From: Xylocopa sonorina
Taxonomy: Eukaryota > Arthropoda > Insecta > Hymenoptera > Apidae
Assembly (NCBI RefSeq): GCF_050948175.1
Contig: NW_027490182.1
Coordinates: 682,001 to 746,000, forward strand
Direction of reading: 5' to 3'
DNA: 64,000 bases
Part shown: piece by piece, positions 12,194-25,400 of the stretch
Layout: every line of letters starts with the position of its first letter
Numbering within the stretch: the first letter of the stretch is position 1
Position numbers and translations under genes: made by a program
Notes under the pieces: generated by a model
Told to the model about the DNA's origin: nothing
The model's input: the letters and a program-made list of their open reading frames with translations, nothing else
Database searches by the model: none

Positions 12194-12214
12194 CCCCCCC
12201 CCCCCCCCCCCCCC
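12194..12214 (+). repeat. C homopolymer, 21 bases
   Basis: A run of 21 C in the same local context as the C17 tract 107 bp upstream (ACCT before, GCxT or GCCT after). The shared flanks suggest that the tract and its neighbours were duplicated, or that both are structural parts of the same element. Confidence 0.9.
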
Positions 12215-12265
12215 GCCTCAAGGTCGTTTCTCTCTCTCCGTTCTACGGATTAGACTGGAGAGCTG

Positions 12266-12484
12266 ATGGAAGAAGCGACCCATAAGACGCCTCTTCGGCG
12301 GATAATAAGACCGCAGGTTCGCGGAAGGGCTGTGCGCCGAGGTAGCGTGACGGGCTCGACGCTGGAGGAGTCGGGAAGTGAGCAAGAAGAGACCCTGAAG
12401 CCCGAAGGAAAGGATCCAGAGCTCTGCAACGATAAGACCGCTGCCATAGTCCATGGAGACAAACAGAATGGTTCTCGGGTGTGA
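12266..12484 (+). CDS. Short charged ORF, possible retroelement remnant
   Basis: An ATG-started frame of 72 codons, rich in Arg, Glu and Lys, with motifs such as RPQVRGRAVRRG and EESGSEQEE. There is no domain I recognise. It stops at 12,482-12,484, overlapping by a few bases the LTR-like start at 12,480, which is where the last frame of a retroelement interior would end. The whole patch is GC-rich, so a chance open frame is also likely, and two frames are open on the other strand. Confidence 0.22.
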   Translation: MEEATHKTPLRRIIRPQVRGRAVRRGSVTGSTLEESGSEQEETLKPEGKDPELCNDKTAAIVHGDKQNGSRV

Positions 12485-13864
12485 GAAGGACCTCTACCCC
12501 TCCCCATTAGAACTCTATTGCTCCGATACCTAGACATCTGGAAACGCTATTCCCTAGCAAGGAAGTGTTGCATTTACATTCTATTGACGTGTAGACGAGA
12601 ATACATGACACTTCGCAATGAATATTACATTTTATGATGAAAAATAGAAATGAGATGCGATATCGCGATATATGAAGCATTATAACTCTAATGCTTCGAT
12701 ACGTTGACATCTGCAAACGCTATTTCCTAGCAACGAAGTGTCGCATTTACATTGGTTTGAAGTGTATGCGAGGTATACATGACACTTCGCAATGAATATT
12801 ATATCTCATCATAAAACATAGAAGTGAGATGTGATTTCGCATTTTAACAAGCACTAGAACTCTATTGCTACGATACGTAGCCATCTGCAAACGCTATTTC
12901 CTAGCAAGGAAGTGTCGCATTTACATTCATTTGAAGTGTAGACTAGAATACATGACACTTCGCAATGAATATTGTATCTTATCGTGAAACACAGAAGTGA
13001 GATGCGATATCGGGTTTCAAGTAGCATTAGAACTCTATTTCTACGATACGTAGGCATTTGCAAACGCTATTTCCTAGCATGGAAGTGTTGCATTTACATT
13101 CTATTGAAGCGAATACGAGGTATACATAACAATTCGCAATGAATATTATATCTCATCATGAAACATAGATATGAGATGCGATATCCCGTTTTATGAAGCA
13201 TGAGAACTCTAATGCTACGATAAGTAGCCATCTGCAATCGCTATTTCCTAGCATGGAAGTGTCGCATATACATTCTTTTGAAGTGAATACGAGGTATACA
13301 TGACACATCGCAATGGATATTATATCATATAATGAAACATAGGAATGAGATGCGATATCGCGTTTTAAGAAGCGTTAGAACTCAATTGCTACGATACGTA
13401 GGCCTCTGCAAACGCTATTTCCTAGCAAGGAAGTGTAGCATTTACATTCCTTTGAAGTGAATAGGAGGCGTAGGTGACAGTTCGCAATGAATATTATACC
13501 TTATCATGAAACATAGGAGTGTGATGCGATATCGCGTTTTAAGAAGCACTAGAACTCTATAGCTACGATACGTAGACATCTGCAAACGCTATTTCCTAGG
13601 AAGGAAGTGTCGCATTTACACTCTTTTGAAGTAAATACGAGGAAAACATGACACTTCGCAAGGAATACTATATCTTGTCATGAAACATAGAAATGAAATG
13701 CGATATCCCGGTTTAAGGAGCATAAGAAATCTTTTGCTACGGTACGTAGATATCTGGAAACGCTATTTCCTAGCAAGGCGGTGTCGCATTTACATTCTTT
13801 TGAAGCGAATACGAGGTATACATGATAATTCGCAATGAATACTATATCTTATCATGAAACATAG

Positions 13865-16800
13865 AAATGAAATGCCACATCTCGTTTTAAGAAGCATTAG
13901 GACTCCATTGCTACGACACGTAGACATCTGCGAACGCTATTTCCTACGATGGAAACGTCGCATTCACATTCTCTTGAATTGAATACGAGGTATGCATGAC
14001 ACTTCGCAATGAACATTATATCTTATCATGTAACATAAAAGAGAGATGCGATATCGCATTTTAAGAAGCATTAGAAACCTATTGCCTCGATGCGGAGATA
14101 TCTGCAAAGGCTATTTCCTAGCATGGAAATGTCGCATTTGGATTCTTTTGAAGTGAATTAAAGGTATACATGACACTTCGGAATGAATATTATAACCTAT
14201 CACGAAACATAGAAATGAGATGCGATATCTCAATTTAAGTAGCATTAGGACCCTTTTGCTACGATATGTAGACATCTGAATACGCTATTTCCTAGCAAGG
14301 AAGATTCGCATTTACATTCGTTTGGAGTGAATACGAGGTATACATGACACTTCGCAATGAATATTATATCTAATCACGAACCATAGAAATGAGATGCGAT
14401 ATCGCGATATAAGTAGCATTAGAACTCTACTGCTACGATACGTACACATCTGAATACGCTATTTCCCAGCAAGGAATAGTCGCATTTACATTCTTTTGAA
14501 GTGAATACGAGGTGTGCATGACACTTCGCAATGAACATTATATCTTATCATGTAACATAGAAGTGAGATGCGATATCGCGTTTTGAGAAGCATTAGATCC
14601 CTATTGCCTCGATGCGCAGATATCTGCAAACGCTATATCCCAGCATGGGAGTGTCGCATTTAGATTCTTTTGAAGTGATTTCGAGGTATACATAACCCTT
14701 CGGAATGAGTATTATAACTTATCACGAAACATGGAAATGAGATGCGATATCGCGATCTAAGAAGCATTAGAACCCTATTGCAACGATACGTAGGCATCTG
14801 CAAACGCTATTTCCTAGCAAGGAATAGTCGCACTTACATTCTTTTGATGTGAATACGAGGTATACATGACACTTCGCAATGAATATTATATCTTACCATG
14901 AAACATAGAAGTGAGATGCGATATCGCGTTTTAAGAAGCATTAGAACTCTATTGCCTCGATGCGTAGACATCTGCAGACGCTATTTCCTAGCAAGGATGT
15001 GTCGCATTTACATTCGTTTGGAGTGACTAGGAGGTATACATGACACTTCGCAATGAACATTACATCTTACCATGTAACATAGAAGTGAGATGCGATATAG
15101 CGTTTTAAAAAGCATTAGAACTCTATTGCTACGATACGTAGACAACTGCAAACGCTATTTCCTAGCAAGCAATAGTCGCATTTACATTCTTTTGAAGTGA
15201 ATTCGAGGTTTACATGACACTTCGCAATGAATATTACATCATACGAAGCATAGAAATGAGATGCGATATCGCGTTCTGAGAAGCATAAGAACTCTATTGG
15301 TACGATACGTAGATATCTGCAAGCGCTATTTCCTGGGAAGGAATAGTCGCATTTACATTCTTTTGATGTGAATACGAGGTATACATGACACTTCGCAATG
15401 AATATTATATCTTATCATGAAACATAGAAGTGAGATGCGATATAGCGTTTTAAGAAGCATTAGAACTCTATTGCATCGATGCGTAGACATCTGCAGACGC
15501 TATTTCCTAGCAAGGATGTGTCGCATTTACATTCGTTTGGAGTGAATTGGAGGTATACATGACACTTCGCAATGAACATTACATCTTACCATGTAACATA
15601 GAAGTGAGATGCGATATAGCGTTTTAAAAAGCATTAGAACTCTATTGCTACGATACGTAGACAACTGCAAACGCTATTTCCTAGCAAGCAATAGTCGCAT
15701 TTACATTCTTTTGAAGTGAATTCGAGGTTTACATGACACTTCGCAATGAATATTACATCATACGAAGCATAGAAATGAGATGCGATATCGCGTTCTGAGA
15801 AGCATAAGAACTCTATTGGTACGATACGTAGATATCTGCAAACGCTATTTCCTGGGATGGAATAGTCATTTACATTCTTTTGATGTGAATACGAGGTATA
15901 CATGACACTTCGCAATGAATATTATATCTTATCATGAAACATAGAAGTGAGATACGATATCGCGTTTTAAGAAGCATTAGAACTCTATTGCCTCGAAGCG
16001 TAGACATCTGCAAACGCTATTACCTAGCAAGCAATAGTCGCATTTACATTCTTTTGGAGTGGATGCGAGGTATACATGACACTTCGCAATGAATATTATA
16101 TCTTGTCGTGAAACATAGATATGAGATGCGATATCGCGTTTTAAGAAGCATTAGAACACTACTGCCCCGACGCGTAGACATCTGCAGACGCTATTTCGTA
16201 GCATGGAAGTATTGCGTTTACATTCTTTTGAAGTGAATACGAGGTGTACATGACACTTCGCAGTGAATATTATATCTTATCATGAAGCATAGAAATGAGA
16301 TGCGATATCGCGTCTTAAGAAGCATTAGAACCCTATTGCCTCGATGCGGAGATATCTGCAAACGCTATTTCCTTGCATGGAAGTGTCGCATTTACATTCT
16401 TTTGAAGTGAATTCGAGGTATACATATCACTTCGGAATGAATATTATATCTTATCACGAAACATAGAAATGAGATGGGACATCGCGATCTAACAAGCATT
16501 AGAACTCTATTGCTACGATACGTAGACATCTGCAAACGCTATTTACTAGAAAGGAATAGTCGCATTTACATTCTTTTGATGTGAATACGAGGTATACATG
16601 ACACTTCGCAAAGTACATTATATCTTATCATGAAACATAGAAGTGAGATGCGATATCGCGTCTTAAGAAGCATTAGATGTCTATTGCTACGATACGTAGG
16701 CACCTCCAAACGCTATTTCCAAGCAAGGAATAGTCGCATTTACATTCTTTTGAAGTGAATACGAGGTATATATGACACTTCGCAATGAATATTATATCAA

Positions 16801-18230
16801 ATCACGAAACATATAGATGAGATACGATATCGCGATTTAAGTAGCATTAGAACTCTATTGCTACGATACGTAGACATCTGATCACGCTATTTACTAGCAA
16901 AGAAATGTCGCATTTACATTCGTTTGGAGAGAAGACGAGGTATACATGACACTTCGCAATGAATATTATATCTTATCATGAAACATAGAAGAGAGATGCG
17001 AAATCGCGTTTTAAGGAGCATTAGAACTCTATTGCCTCGACGCGTAGACATCTGCAGACGCTACTTCCTAGCATGGAAGTGTCGCATTTACATTCTTTTG
17101 TAGTGAATACGAGGTGTAGATGACACTTCGCAATGATCATTTTATCTTATCACGGAACATAGAAATGAGATGCTATATCGCTATTTAAGTAGCATTAGAA
17201 CTCTATTGCTACGATACGTAGACATCTGAATACGCTATTTCCTAGCAAGGAAGTGTCGCATTTACATTCGTTTGGAGTGAATACGAGGTATACATGACAC
17301 TTCGCAATGAATATTATATCTTATCATGAAACACAGAAGATGGATGCGATATCGCGATTTAAGTAGCATTAGAACTCTATTGCTACGATACGTAGACATC
17401 TGAATACTGCTATTTCCTAGCAAGCAAGTGTCGCATTTACATTCGTTTGGAGTGAATACGAGGTATACATGACACTTCGCAATGAATATTATATCTTATC
17501 ATGAAGCATAGAAATGAGATGCGATATCGCGTTTTGAGAAGCATTAGAACTCTATTGCCTCGATGCGTAGACATCTGCAGACGCTATTTCCTAGCAAGGA
17601 AGTGTCGCATTTACATTCGTTTGGAGTGAATAGGAGGTATACATGATACTTCGCAATGAATACTATATCTTATCACGAAACACAGAAATGAAATGCCACA
17701 TCTCGTTTTAAGAAGCATTAGGACTCCATTGCTACGATACGTAGACATCTGCGAACGCTATTTCCTAAGATGGAAACGACGCATTCACATTCTTTTGAAT
17801 TGAATACGAGGAATACATGACACTTCGCAATGAACATTATATCTTATCTTGTAACATAAAAGCGAGATGCGATATCGCATTTTAAGAAGCATTAGAAACC
17901 TATTGCCTCGATGCGGAGATATCTGCAAAGGCTATTTCCTAGCATGGAAATGTCGCATTTGGATTCTTTTGAAGTGAATTAGAGGTATACATGACACTTC
18001 GGAATGAATATTATAACTTATCACGAAACATAGAAATGAGATGCGATATCTCAATTTAAGAAGCATTAGAACCCTTTTGCTACGATACGTAGACATCTGA
18101 ATACGCTATTTCCTAGCAAGGAAGATTCGCATTTACATTCGTTTGGAGTGAATACGAGGTATACATGATTCTTCGCAATGAATATTATATCTTATCACGA
18201 AACACAGAAATGAGATGCTGTATCTCTATC
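13865..18230 (-). repeat. Dispersed block duplication, 22 monomers apart
   Basis: The segment from about 13,865 to 14,400 recurs from about 17,686 to 18,230, an offset of 3,821 bp. Shared rare features include AAATGCCACATCTCG at 13,870 and 17,691, CGATGGAAACGTCGC-type variants, TAACATAAAAG and GATATCTCAATTTAAG. The copies carry scattered substitutions, so this is an older event than the duplications in block D. Confidence 0.75.
14850..15890 (-). repeat. Tandem duplication of a 3-monomer block (519 bp x 2)
   Basis: Positions about 14,850-15,368 and 15,369-15,887 align at an offset of 519 bp, three monomers. Diagnostic variants in both are ACATCTTACCATGTAACAT, GATATAGCGTTTTAAAAAGC, ACGTAGACAACTGC and TTACATCATACGAAGC. 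Part of the same trimer recurs near 18,880-19,000. Confidence 0.88.
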
Positions 18231-19468
18231 TAAGAAGCATTAGAACTCTATTGCTACGATACGTAGGCATCTGCAAACGCTATTTTCTAGCAAGGAAGAT
18301 TCGCATTTACATTCTTTTGAAGTGAATACGAGGTATACATGACACTTCGCAATGAACATTATATCTTACCATGTAACATAGAAGTGAGATGCGATATAGC
18401 GTTTTAAGAAGAATTAGATCCCGATTGCCTCGATGCGGAGATATCTGCTAACGCTATTTCCTTGCATGGAAGTGTCGCAATTACATTCTTTTGAAGCGAA
18501 TACTTGGTGTACATGGCACATCGCAATGAATATTATATCTTATCATGAAATATGGAAGTGAGATGCGATATTGCATTTTAAGAAGCATTAGAACTCCAAT
18601 GCTACGATACGTGGACATCTGAATACGCTATTACCTAGCAAGGAAGTTTCGCATTTACATTCGTTTGGAGTGAATGCGAGGTATTCATGACACTTCGCAA
18701 TGAATATTATATCTTATTACGAAATATATAAATGAGTTGCGATATCGCGATTTAAGTAGCATTAGAAATCCATTGCTACCATACGTAGACATCTGCAGAC
18801 GCTATTTCCTAGCAAGGAAGTGTCGCATTTACATTCGTTTGGAGTGAATACGTGGTATACATGACACTTCGCAATGAATATTACATCATATGAAGCATAG
18901 AAATGAGATGCGATATCGCGTTCTGAGAAGCATAAGAACTCTATTGGTACGATACGTAGATATCTGCAAACGCTATTTCCTGGGAAGGAATAGTCGCATT
19001 TACATTCTTTTGATGTGAATACCAGGTATACATGACACATCGCAATGAATATTATATCTTATCATGAAACATAGAAGTGAGATACGATATCGCGTTTTAA
19101 GAAGCGTCAGAACTCTATTGCCCCGATACGTAGGCAACTGCAAATGCTATTTCCTATGGAAAGGGAGTGTCGCATTTACATTAATATGAAGTGTATGCGA
19201 GATATAAGTGACACTTCGCAATGAATATCATATATTATCATGAAACATAGAAATGAGATGCGATATCGGGATTTAAAAGGTATTGGAGATCTCTTGCTAC
19301 GATACGTAGACGTATGCAAACGCTGTATAATAGCAAGGAAGTGCCGCATTTACATTCTTTTGAAGTGAATACGGGGTATACATAACACTAAACAATGAAT
19401 ATTATATCTTATCATGAAACATAGAAATTAGATGCGATATCGCGATATAAGAAGCATTAGAACACTAT

Positions 19469-19474
19469 TGCTTC
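19469..19474. other. Satellite orientation switch with 6-bp microhomology
   Basis: To the left the unit reads GAAGCATTAGAACACTATTGCTT (reversed phase, split here as GAAGCATTAG / AACACTATTGCTT). To the right, CCCAAAACACGATATCGC is forward phase. The six bases TGCTTC fit either side: reversed units have ATTGCTTCG and forward units have AATGCTTCC. No other sequence lies between, so two arrays of opposite polarity are joined directly. Confidence 0.9.
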
Positions 19475-22400
19475 CCAAAACACGATATCGCAACTCATTC
19501 CTATGTTTCATGATAAGATATAATATTCATTGCGAAGTGTCATGTACATCTCGTTTTCACTTAAAAAGAATGTAAATGCGAAACTTCCATGCTAGGAAAT
19601 AGCGTTTGCAGATGTCTACGTATCGTTGCGGGAGAGTTCTAATGCTTCTTAAAACGAGATGTCGCATTTCATTTATATGTTTCGTGATAAGACATAATAT
19701 TCATTGCGAAGTGTCATGTATACCTCGTGTTCACTTCAATGGAATGTAAGTGCGACATTTCCTTGCTAGGAAATAGAGTTTGCAGATGTTTACGTATATT
19801 AGCAACAGAGTTCTAATGCTTCTCAAATCGCGATATAGCACCTCATTCCTATGTTTCATGATAAGATATAATATTCATTGCGAAGTGTCATGTATACCTC
19901 GTAATCACTTCAAAAGAATGTAATTGCGACACTTCCTTACTAGGAAATAATATTTGCAGATGTCTACGCATCGTAGCAATAGAGATCTTGCGCTTCTTAT
20001 ATCGCGATATCGCATCTCACTTCTATGTTTCGCGATAAGATTTAATATTCATTGCGAAGTGTCATGTATACCTCGTATTCACTTCAAAAGAATGTTAATG
20101 CGACACTTCTTTGCTATTAATTAGCGTTTGCAGATGACTGCGAATCGTAGCAAAAGTTTTCTAATGCTTCTTAAATGGCGTTATCGCTTCTCATTCCTAT
20201 GTTTCGTGATAAGATGTAATATTCATCGCCAAGTGTCACGTATGCCGCGTATTCACTTCAAAAGAATGTAAATGCGACACTTCCTTGCTAGGAAATAGCG
20301 TTTGCAGATGTCTCCTTATCGAAGCAACAGAGATCTAATGCTTCTTAAATAGCGATATCGCATCTCATTTCTATGTTTCATGATCAGATATAATATTCAT
20401 TGTGGAGACGTAGGTATACCTCGTATTCACTTCAAAAGAATGTAAATGCGACACTTCCTTGCTAGGAAATAGCGTTTGCAGATATCTGCGTACCGAAGCA
20501 ATAGGGTTCTAATGCTTCTTAAAACGGGATACCGCATCTCATTTCTATGTTTCATGATAAGATATAATTTTCATTGCCAAATGTCATGTATACCTCGTAT
20601 TCACTTCAAAAGAATGTAAATGCGATACTTCCTTGATAGGAAATAGCGTTTGCAAATATCTACGTATCGAAGCAATAGTGTTCTAAATCTTTTTAATACA
20701 AGATATCACATCTCATTTCCAAGTTCCATGATAAGATATAATATTCATTGTGTAGTGTTATGTATACCACGTGTTCACTTCAAAGGAATGTAAATGCGTC
20801 ACTTCCTTGCTAGGAAACTGCGTTTGCAGATGTCTACGTATCGTAGCAATAGAGCTCTAATGCTTCTTAAATAGCGATATCGCATCTCATTTCTATGTTT
20901 CATGATAAGATATAATATTCATTGCGAAGTGTCATGTATACCTCGTATTCACTTCAAAAGAATGTAAATGCGACACTTCCATGCTAGGAAATAGCGTTTG
21001 CAGATTTCTACGTATATTAGCAATAGAGTTCTAATACTTCTTAAAACGCGATATACATCCTCATTTCTATGTTTCATGATAAGATATAATTTTCATTGTG
21101 GAGTGTTATGTATACCTCGTATTCAGTTCAAAAGAATGTAAATGCGACATTTCCTTGCTAGGAAATAGCGTTTCCAGATATCTACGTAACGAAGTAATAG
21201 ATTTCTAATGCTTATTAAATCGCGATATCACATCTCATTTCAATGATCCGCAGTAAGATATAATATTCATTGTGTAATGTTATGTATACATCGTATTCAC
21301 TTCAAAAGAATGTAAATGCGACATTTCCTTGCTAGGAAATAGCGTTTGCAGATGTCTACGTATCGAAGCAATAGAATTCTAATGCTCCTTAGAACGAGAT
21401 GTCGCATCACATTTCTATGTTTCATGATGAGATAAAATATTCATTGCGACGTGTCATGTATACCTTGTATTCGCTTCAAGAGAATGTAAATGCGTAACTT
21501 CCTTGCGATTAAATAGCGCTTGCAGATGTCTACGTATCGTAGCAATGGAGTTCTAATGCTTTTTAAATCGCGATATCCCATCTCATGTCTATGTTTCATG
21601 ATAAGATATAATATTCATTGCGAAGTGTCATGTATACCTCGCATTCACTTTGAAATAATGCAAATGCGGTACTACCTTGCTAGGAAATAACGTTTCCAGA
21701 TGTCTACGTGTCGAAACAATAGAGTTCTAATGCTTCTTAAAACGCAATATCGAATCTCACTTCTATGTTTCATGATAAGATATAATATTCATTATGAAGT
21801 GTCATGTATACCTCGTATTCACTTCAAAAGAATGTAAATGCGACACTTCCATGCTAGGAAATAGCGTTTGCAGATGTCTACGTATCGTAGCAATAGAGTT
21901 CTAATGCTTCTTAAAACGCGATATCGCATCTCACTTTTATGCTTCATGATAAGATATAATAATCATTATGGAGTGTTATGTATACCTCGTATTCACTTCA
22001 AAAGAATGTAAATGCGACACTTCCTTGCTAGGAAATATCGTTTCCAGATGACAACGTATCCAAACAATAGAGTTCTAATGCTTCTTAAAACGCAATATTG
22101 CATCTCACTTCTATGTTTCATGATAAGATATAATATTCATTATGAAGTGTCATGTATACCTCGTATTCACTTCAAAAGGATGTAAATGCGAAACTTCCAT
22201 GCTAGGAAATAGCGTTTGCAGATGTCCACGTTTCGTAGCAATAGAGTTCTAATTCATCTCAAAACGCGATATCGCAACTCATTCCTATGTTTCATGATAA
22301 GTTATAATATTCATTGCGAAGTGTCATGTATATCTCGTATCCACTTCAAAGGAATGTAAATGCGACACTTCCACGCTAGGAAATAGCGTTTGCAGATGTC

Positions 22401-25400
22401 TACGTATCGTAGCAATAGAGTTCTAATGCTTCTCAAAACGCGATATCGCAACTCATTCCAATGTTTCATGATAAGATATAATATTCATTGCGAAGTGTCA
22501 TGTATACCTCGTACTCACATCACAAGAATGTAAATGCGACACTTCCATGCTATGAAATAGCGTTTGCAGACGTCTACGCATCATAGCAATAGAGTTCTTG
22601 TGCTTCTTAAATCGCGATATAGCATCTCACTTCTATGTTTCGAGATAAGATATAATATCCATTGCGAATTGTCATGCATACCTAGCATTCACTTCAATGG
22701 AATGTAAATGCGACACTTCCATGCTGGGAATTAGGGTTTGCAGATGTCTATGTATCGTAGCAAGGGAGTTCTCATACTTCTTAAAACGAGATGTTGCATT
22801 CAATTTCTATATTTCGTGATAAGATATAATATTCATTGTGGAGTGTTATGTATACCTCGTATTCACTTCAAAAGAATGTAAATGCGAAACTTCCTTGCTG
22901 GGAAATAACATTTGCAGATGTCTACGCATCGTAGCAATAGAGTTCTAGCGCTTCTTAAATCGCGATTTCGCATCTCACTTCTATGTTTCGAGATAAGATA
23001 TAATATTCATTGCGAAGTGTTATGAAATACCTCGTATTCACTTCAAATGAATGTAAGTGCGACACTTGCATGCTAGGAAGCAGAGTTTGCAGATGTCTAC
23101 GTATCGAAGCAATAGTATTCTAATGCTTCTTAGAACGAGATGTCGCATCTCATTTCTATGTTTCGTGATAAGTTATTATATTCATTGTGGAGTGTTATGT
23201 ATACCTCGTATTCACTTTAAAAGAATGTAAATGCGACACTTCCTTGCTAGGAAATATTGTTTGCAGATGTCTACGTATCGTAGCAATAGAGTTCTAATGC
23301 TCCTTAAAACGCGATATGGCATCTCACTTCTATGTTTCATGATCAGATATAATATTCATTGCGAAGTGTCATGTATTCCTCGTATTCACTTCAAAAGGTT
23401 GTAAATGCGACACTTCCTTGCTAGGAAATAGCGTTTCCAGATGACTACGTGCCGAAACAATAGAGTTCTTGTGATTCTTAAAACGCGATATGGCATCTCA
23501 CTTCTATGTTTCATGATAAGATATAATATTCATTGCGAAGTGTCACGTATACCTCGTATTCACTGCAAGAGATTGTAAATGCGACACTTCCATGCTATGA
23601 AATAGCGTTTGCAGATGTCTACGTATCGTAGCAATAGAGTTCTAATGCTTCTTGGAACGAGATGTCGCATCTCGTTTCTATGTTTCATGATCAGATATAA
23701 TATTCATTGGGAAGTGTCATGTATTCCTCGTATTCACTTTAAAAGGATGTAAATGCGACACTTCCTTGCTAGGAAATAGCGTTTCCAGATGACTACGTGT
23801 CGAAAAAATAGAGTTCTAATGCTTTTTAAAACGCGATATCGCATCTCACTTCTATGTTTCAAGATAAGATATAATATTCATTGTGAAATGTCATGTATAC
23901 CTCGTATTCACTCCAAAAGAATGTAAATGCGACACTTCCATGCTGGGAATTAGGGTTTGCAGATGTCTATGTATCGTAGCAAGGGAGTTCTCATACTTCT
24001 TAAAACGAGATGTCGCATTCAATTTCTATATTTCGTGATAAGATATAATATTCATTGTGGAGTGTTATGTATACCTCGTATTCACTTCAAAAGAATGTAA
24101 ATGCGAAACTTCCTTGCTGGGAAATAACATTTGCAGATGTCTACGCATCGTAGCAATAGAGTTCTAGCGCTTCTTAAATCGCGATTTCGCATCTCACTTC
24201 TATGTTTCGAGATAAGATATAATATTCATTGCGAAGTGTTATGAAATACCTCGTATTCACTTCAAATGAATGTAAGTGCGACACTTGCATGCTAGGAAGC
24301 AGAGTTTGCAGATGTCTACGTATCGAAGCAATAGTATTCTAATGCTTCTCAAAACGCGATGTCGCATCTCATTCCTATGTTTCATGATCAGATATAATAT
24401 TCATTGCGAAGTGTCATGTATACCTCGTATTCACTTCAAAAGAATGTAAATGCTACACTTGCATGCTAGGAAATAGCGTTTGCAGATGTCTACGTATCGT
24501 AGCAATAGAGTACTAATGCTTCTTAGAACGAGATGTCGCATCTCATTTCTATGTTTCGTGATAAGATATTATATTCATTGTGGAGTGTTATGTATACCTC
24601 GTATTCACTTTAAAAGAATGTAAATGCGACACTTCCTTGCTAGGAAATATTGTTTGCACATGTCTACGTATCGTAGCAAAAGAGTTCTAATGCTCCTTAA
24701 AACGCGATATCGCATCTCACTCCTATGTTTCATGATAAGATATAATATTCATTGCGAAGTGTCATGTATACCTCGTATTCACTTCAAAAGAATGTAAATG
24801 CGACACTTACATGCTAGGAAATAGCGTTTGCAGATGTCTACGTATCGTAGCAATAGAGTTCTAATGCTTCTTGGAACGAGATGTCGCATCTCGTTTCTAT
24901 GTTTCATGATCAGATATAATATTCATTGGGAAGTGTCATGTATTCCTCGTATTCACTTTAAAAGGATGTAAATGCGACACTTCCTTGCTAGGAAATAGCG
25001 TTTCCAGATGACTACGTGTCGAAAAAATAGAGTTCTAATGCTTTTTAAAACGCGATATCGCATCTCACTTCTATGTTTCAAGATAAGATATAATATTCAT
25101 TGTGAAATGTCATGTATACCTCGTATTCACTCCAAAAGAATGTAAATGCGACACTTACATGCTAGGAAATAGCGTTTGCAGATGTCTACGTATCGTAGCA
25201 ATCGTGTTCTAATGCTTCTTAAGACGCGATATCGCTCCTCATTTCTATGTTTCATGATAACATATAATATACATTACGAAGTCTTATGTATTCCTCGTGT
25301 GCACATCATATGAATGTAAATGCGACACTTCCTTGCTATTAAATAGCGTTTGCAGATGTCTATGTGTCGTAGCAATGGAGTTCTAATGCTTTTTAAGTCG

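Larger units (their letters stand above)
12036..12505 (+). mobile_element. GC-rich retroelement-like fragment cut off by satellite
   Basis: It begins with an inverted repeat, TGTGAC (12,036-12,041) and GTCACA (12,050-12,055). It holds two C homopolymers and a short charged open frame, and ends with TGTGAGAAGGACCTCTACC at 12,480, which matches the LTR start at 7,560 (TGTGAGAAGGTCCTCAACC). After 26 bp of that LTR start, satellite takes over abruptly at 12,506. The simplest reading is the 3' end of a retroelement interior followed by a truncated 3' LTR. An alternative is a different LTR family starting at 12,036. The 14 bases TATGTACTGTGACG at 12,030 also occur at 31,082. Confidence 0.5.
12506..19468 (-). 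repeat. 174-bp satellite array, block B (reversed orientation)
   Basis: About 40 monomers with the same landmarks as block A in reverse complement: AGCATTAGAACTCTATTGC, CTACGATACGTAG, CCTAGCAAGGAAGTGTCGC, CAATGAATATTATATCTTAT and GCGATATCGCG. It starts abruptly, with good-quality monomers directly after the LTR fragment and no degenerate edge, so the left boundary is a rearrangement breakpoint rather than an old array edge. Two subtypes are interspersed: one with ATCTGAATACGC and GTTTGGAGTG, the other with ATCTGCAAACGC or ATCTGCAGACGC and TTTTGAAGTG. Confidence 0.97.
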
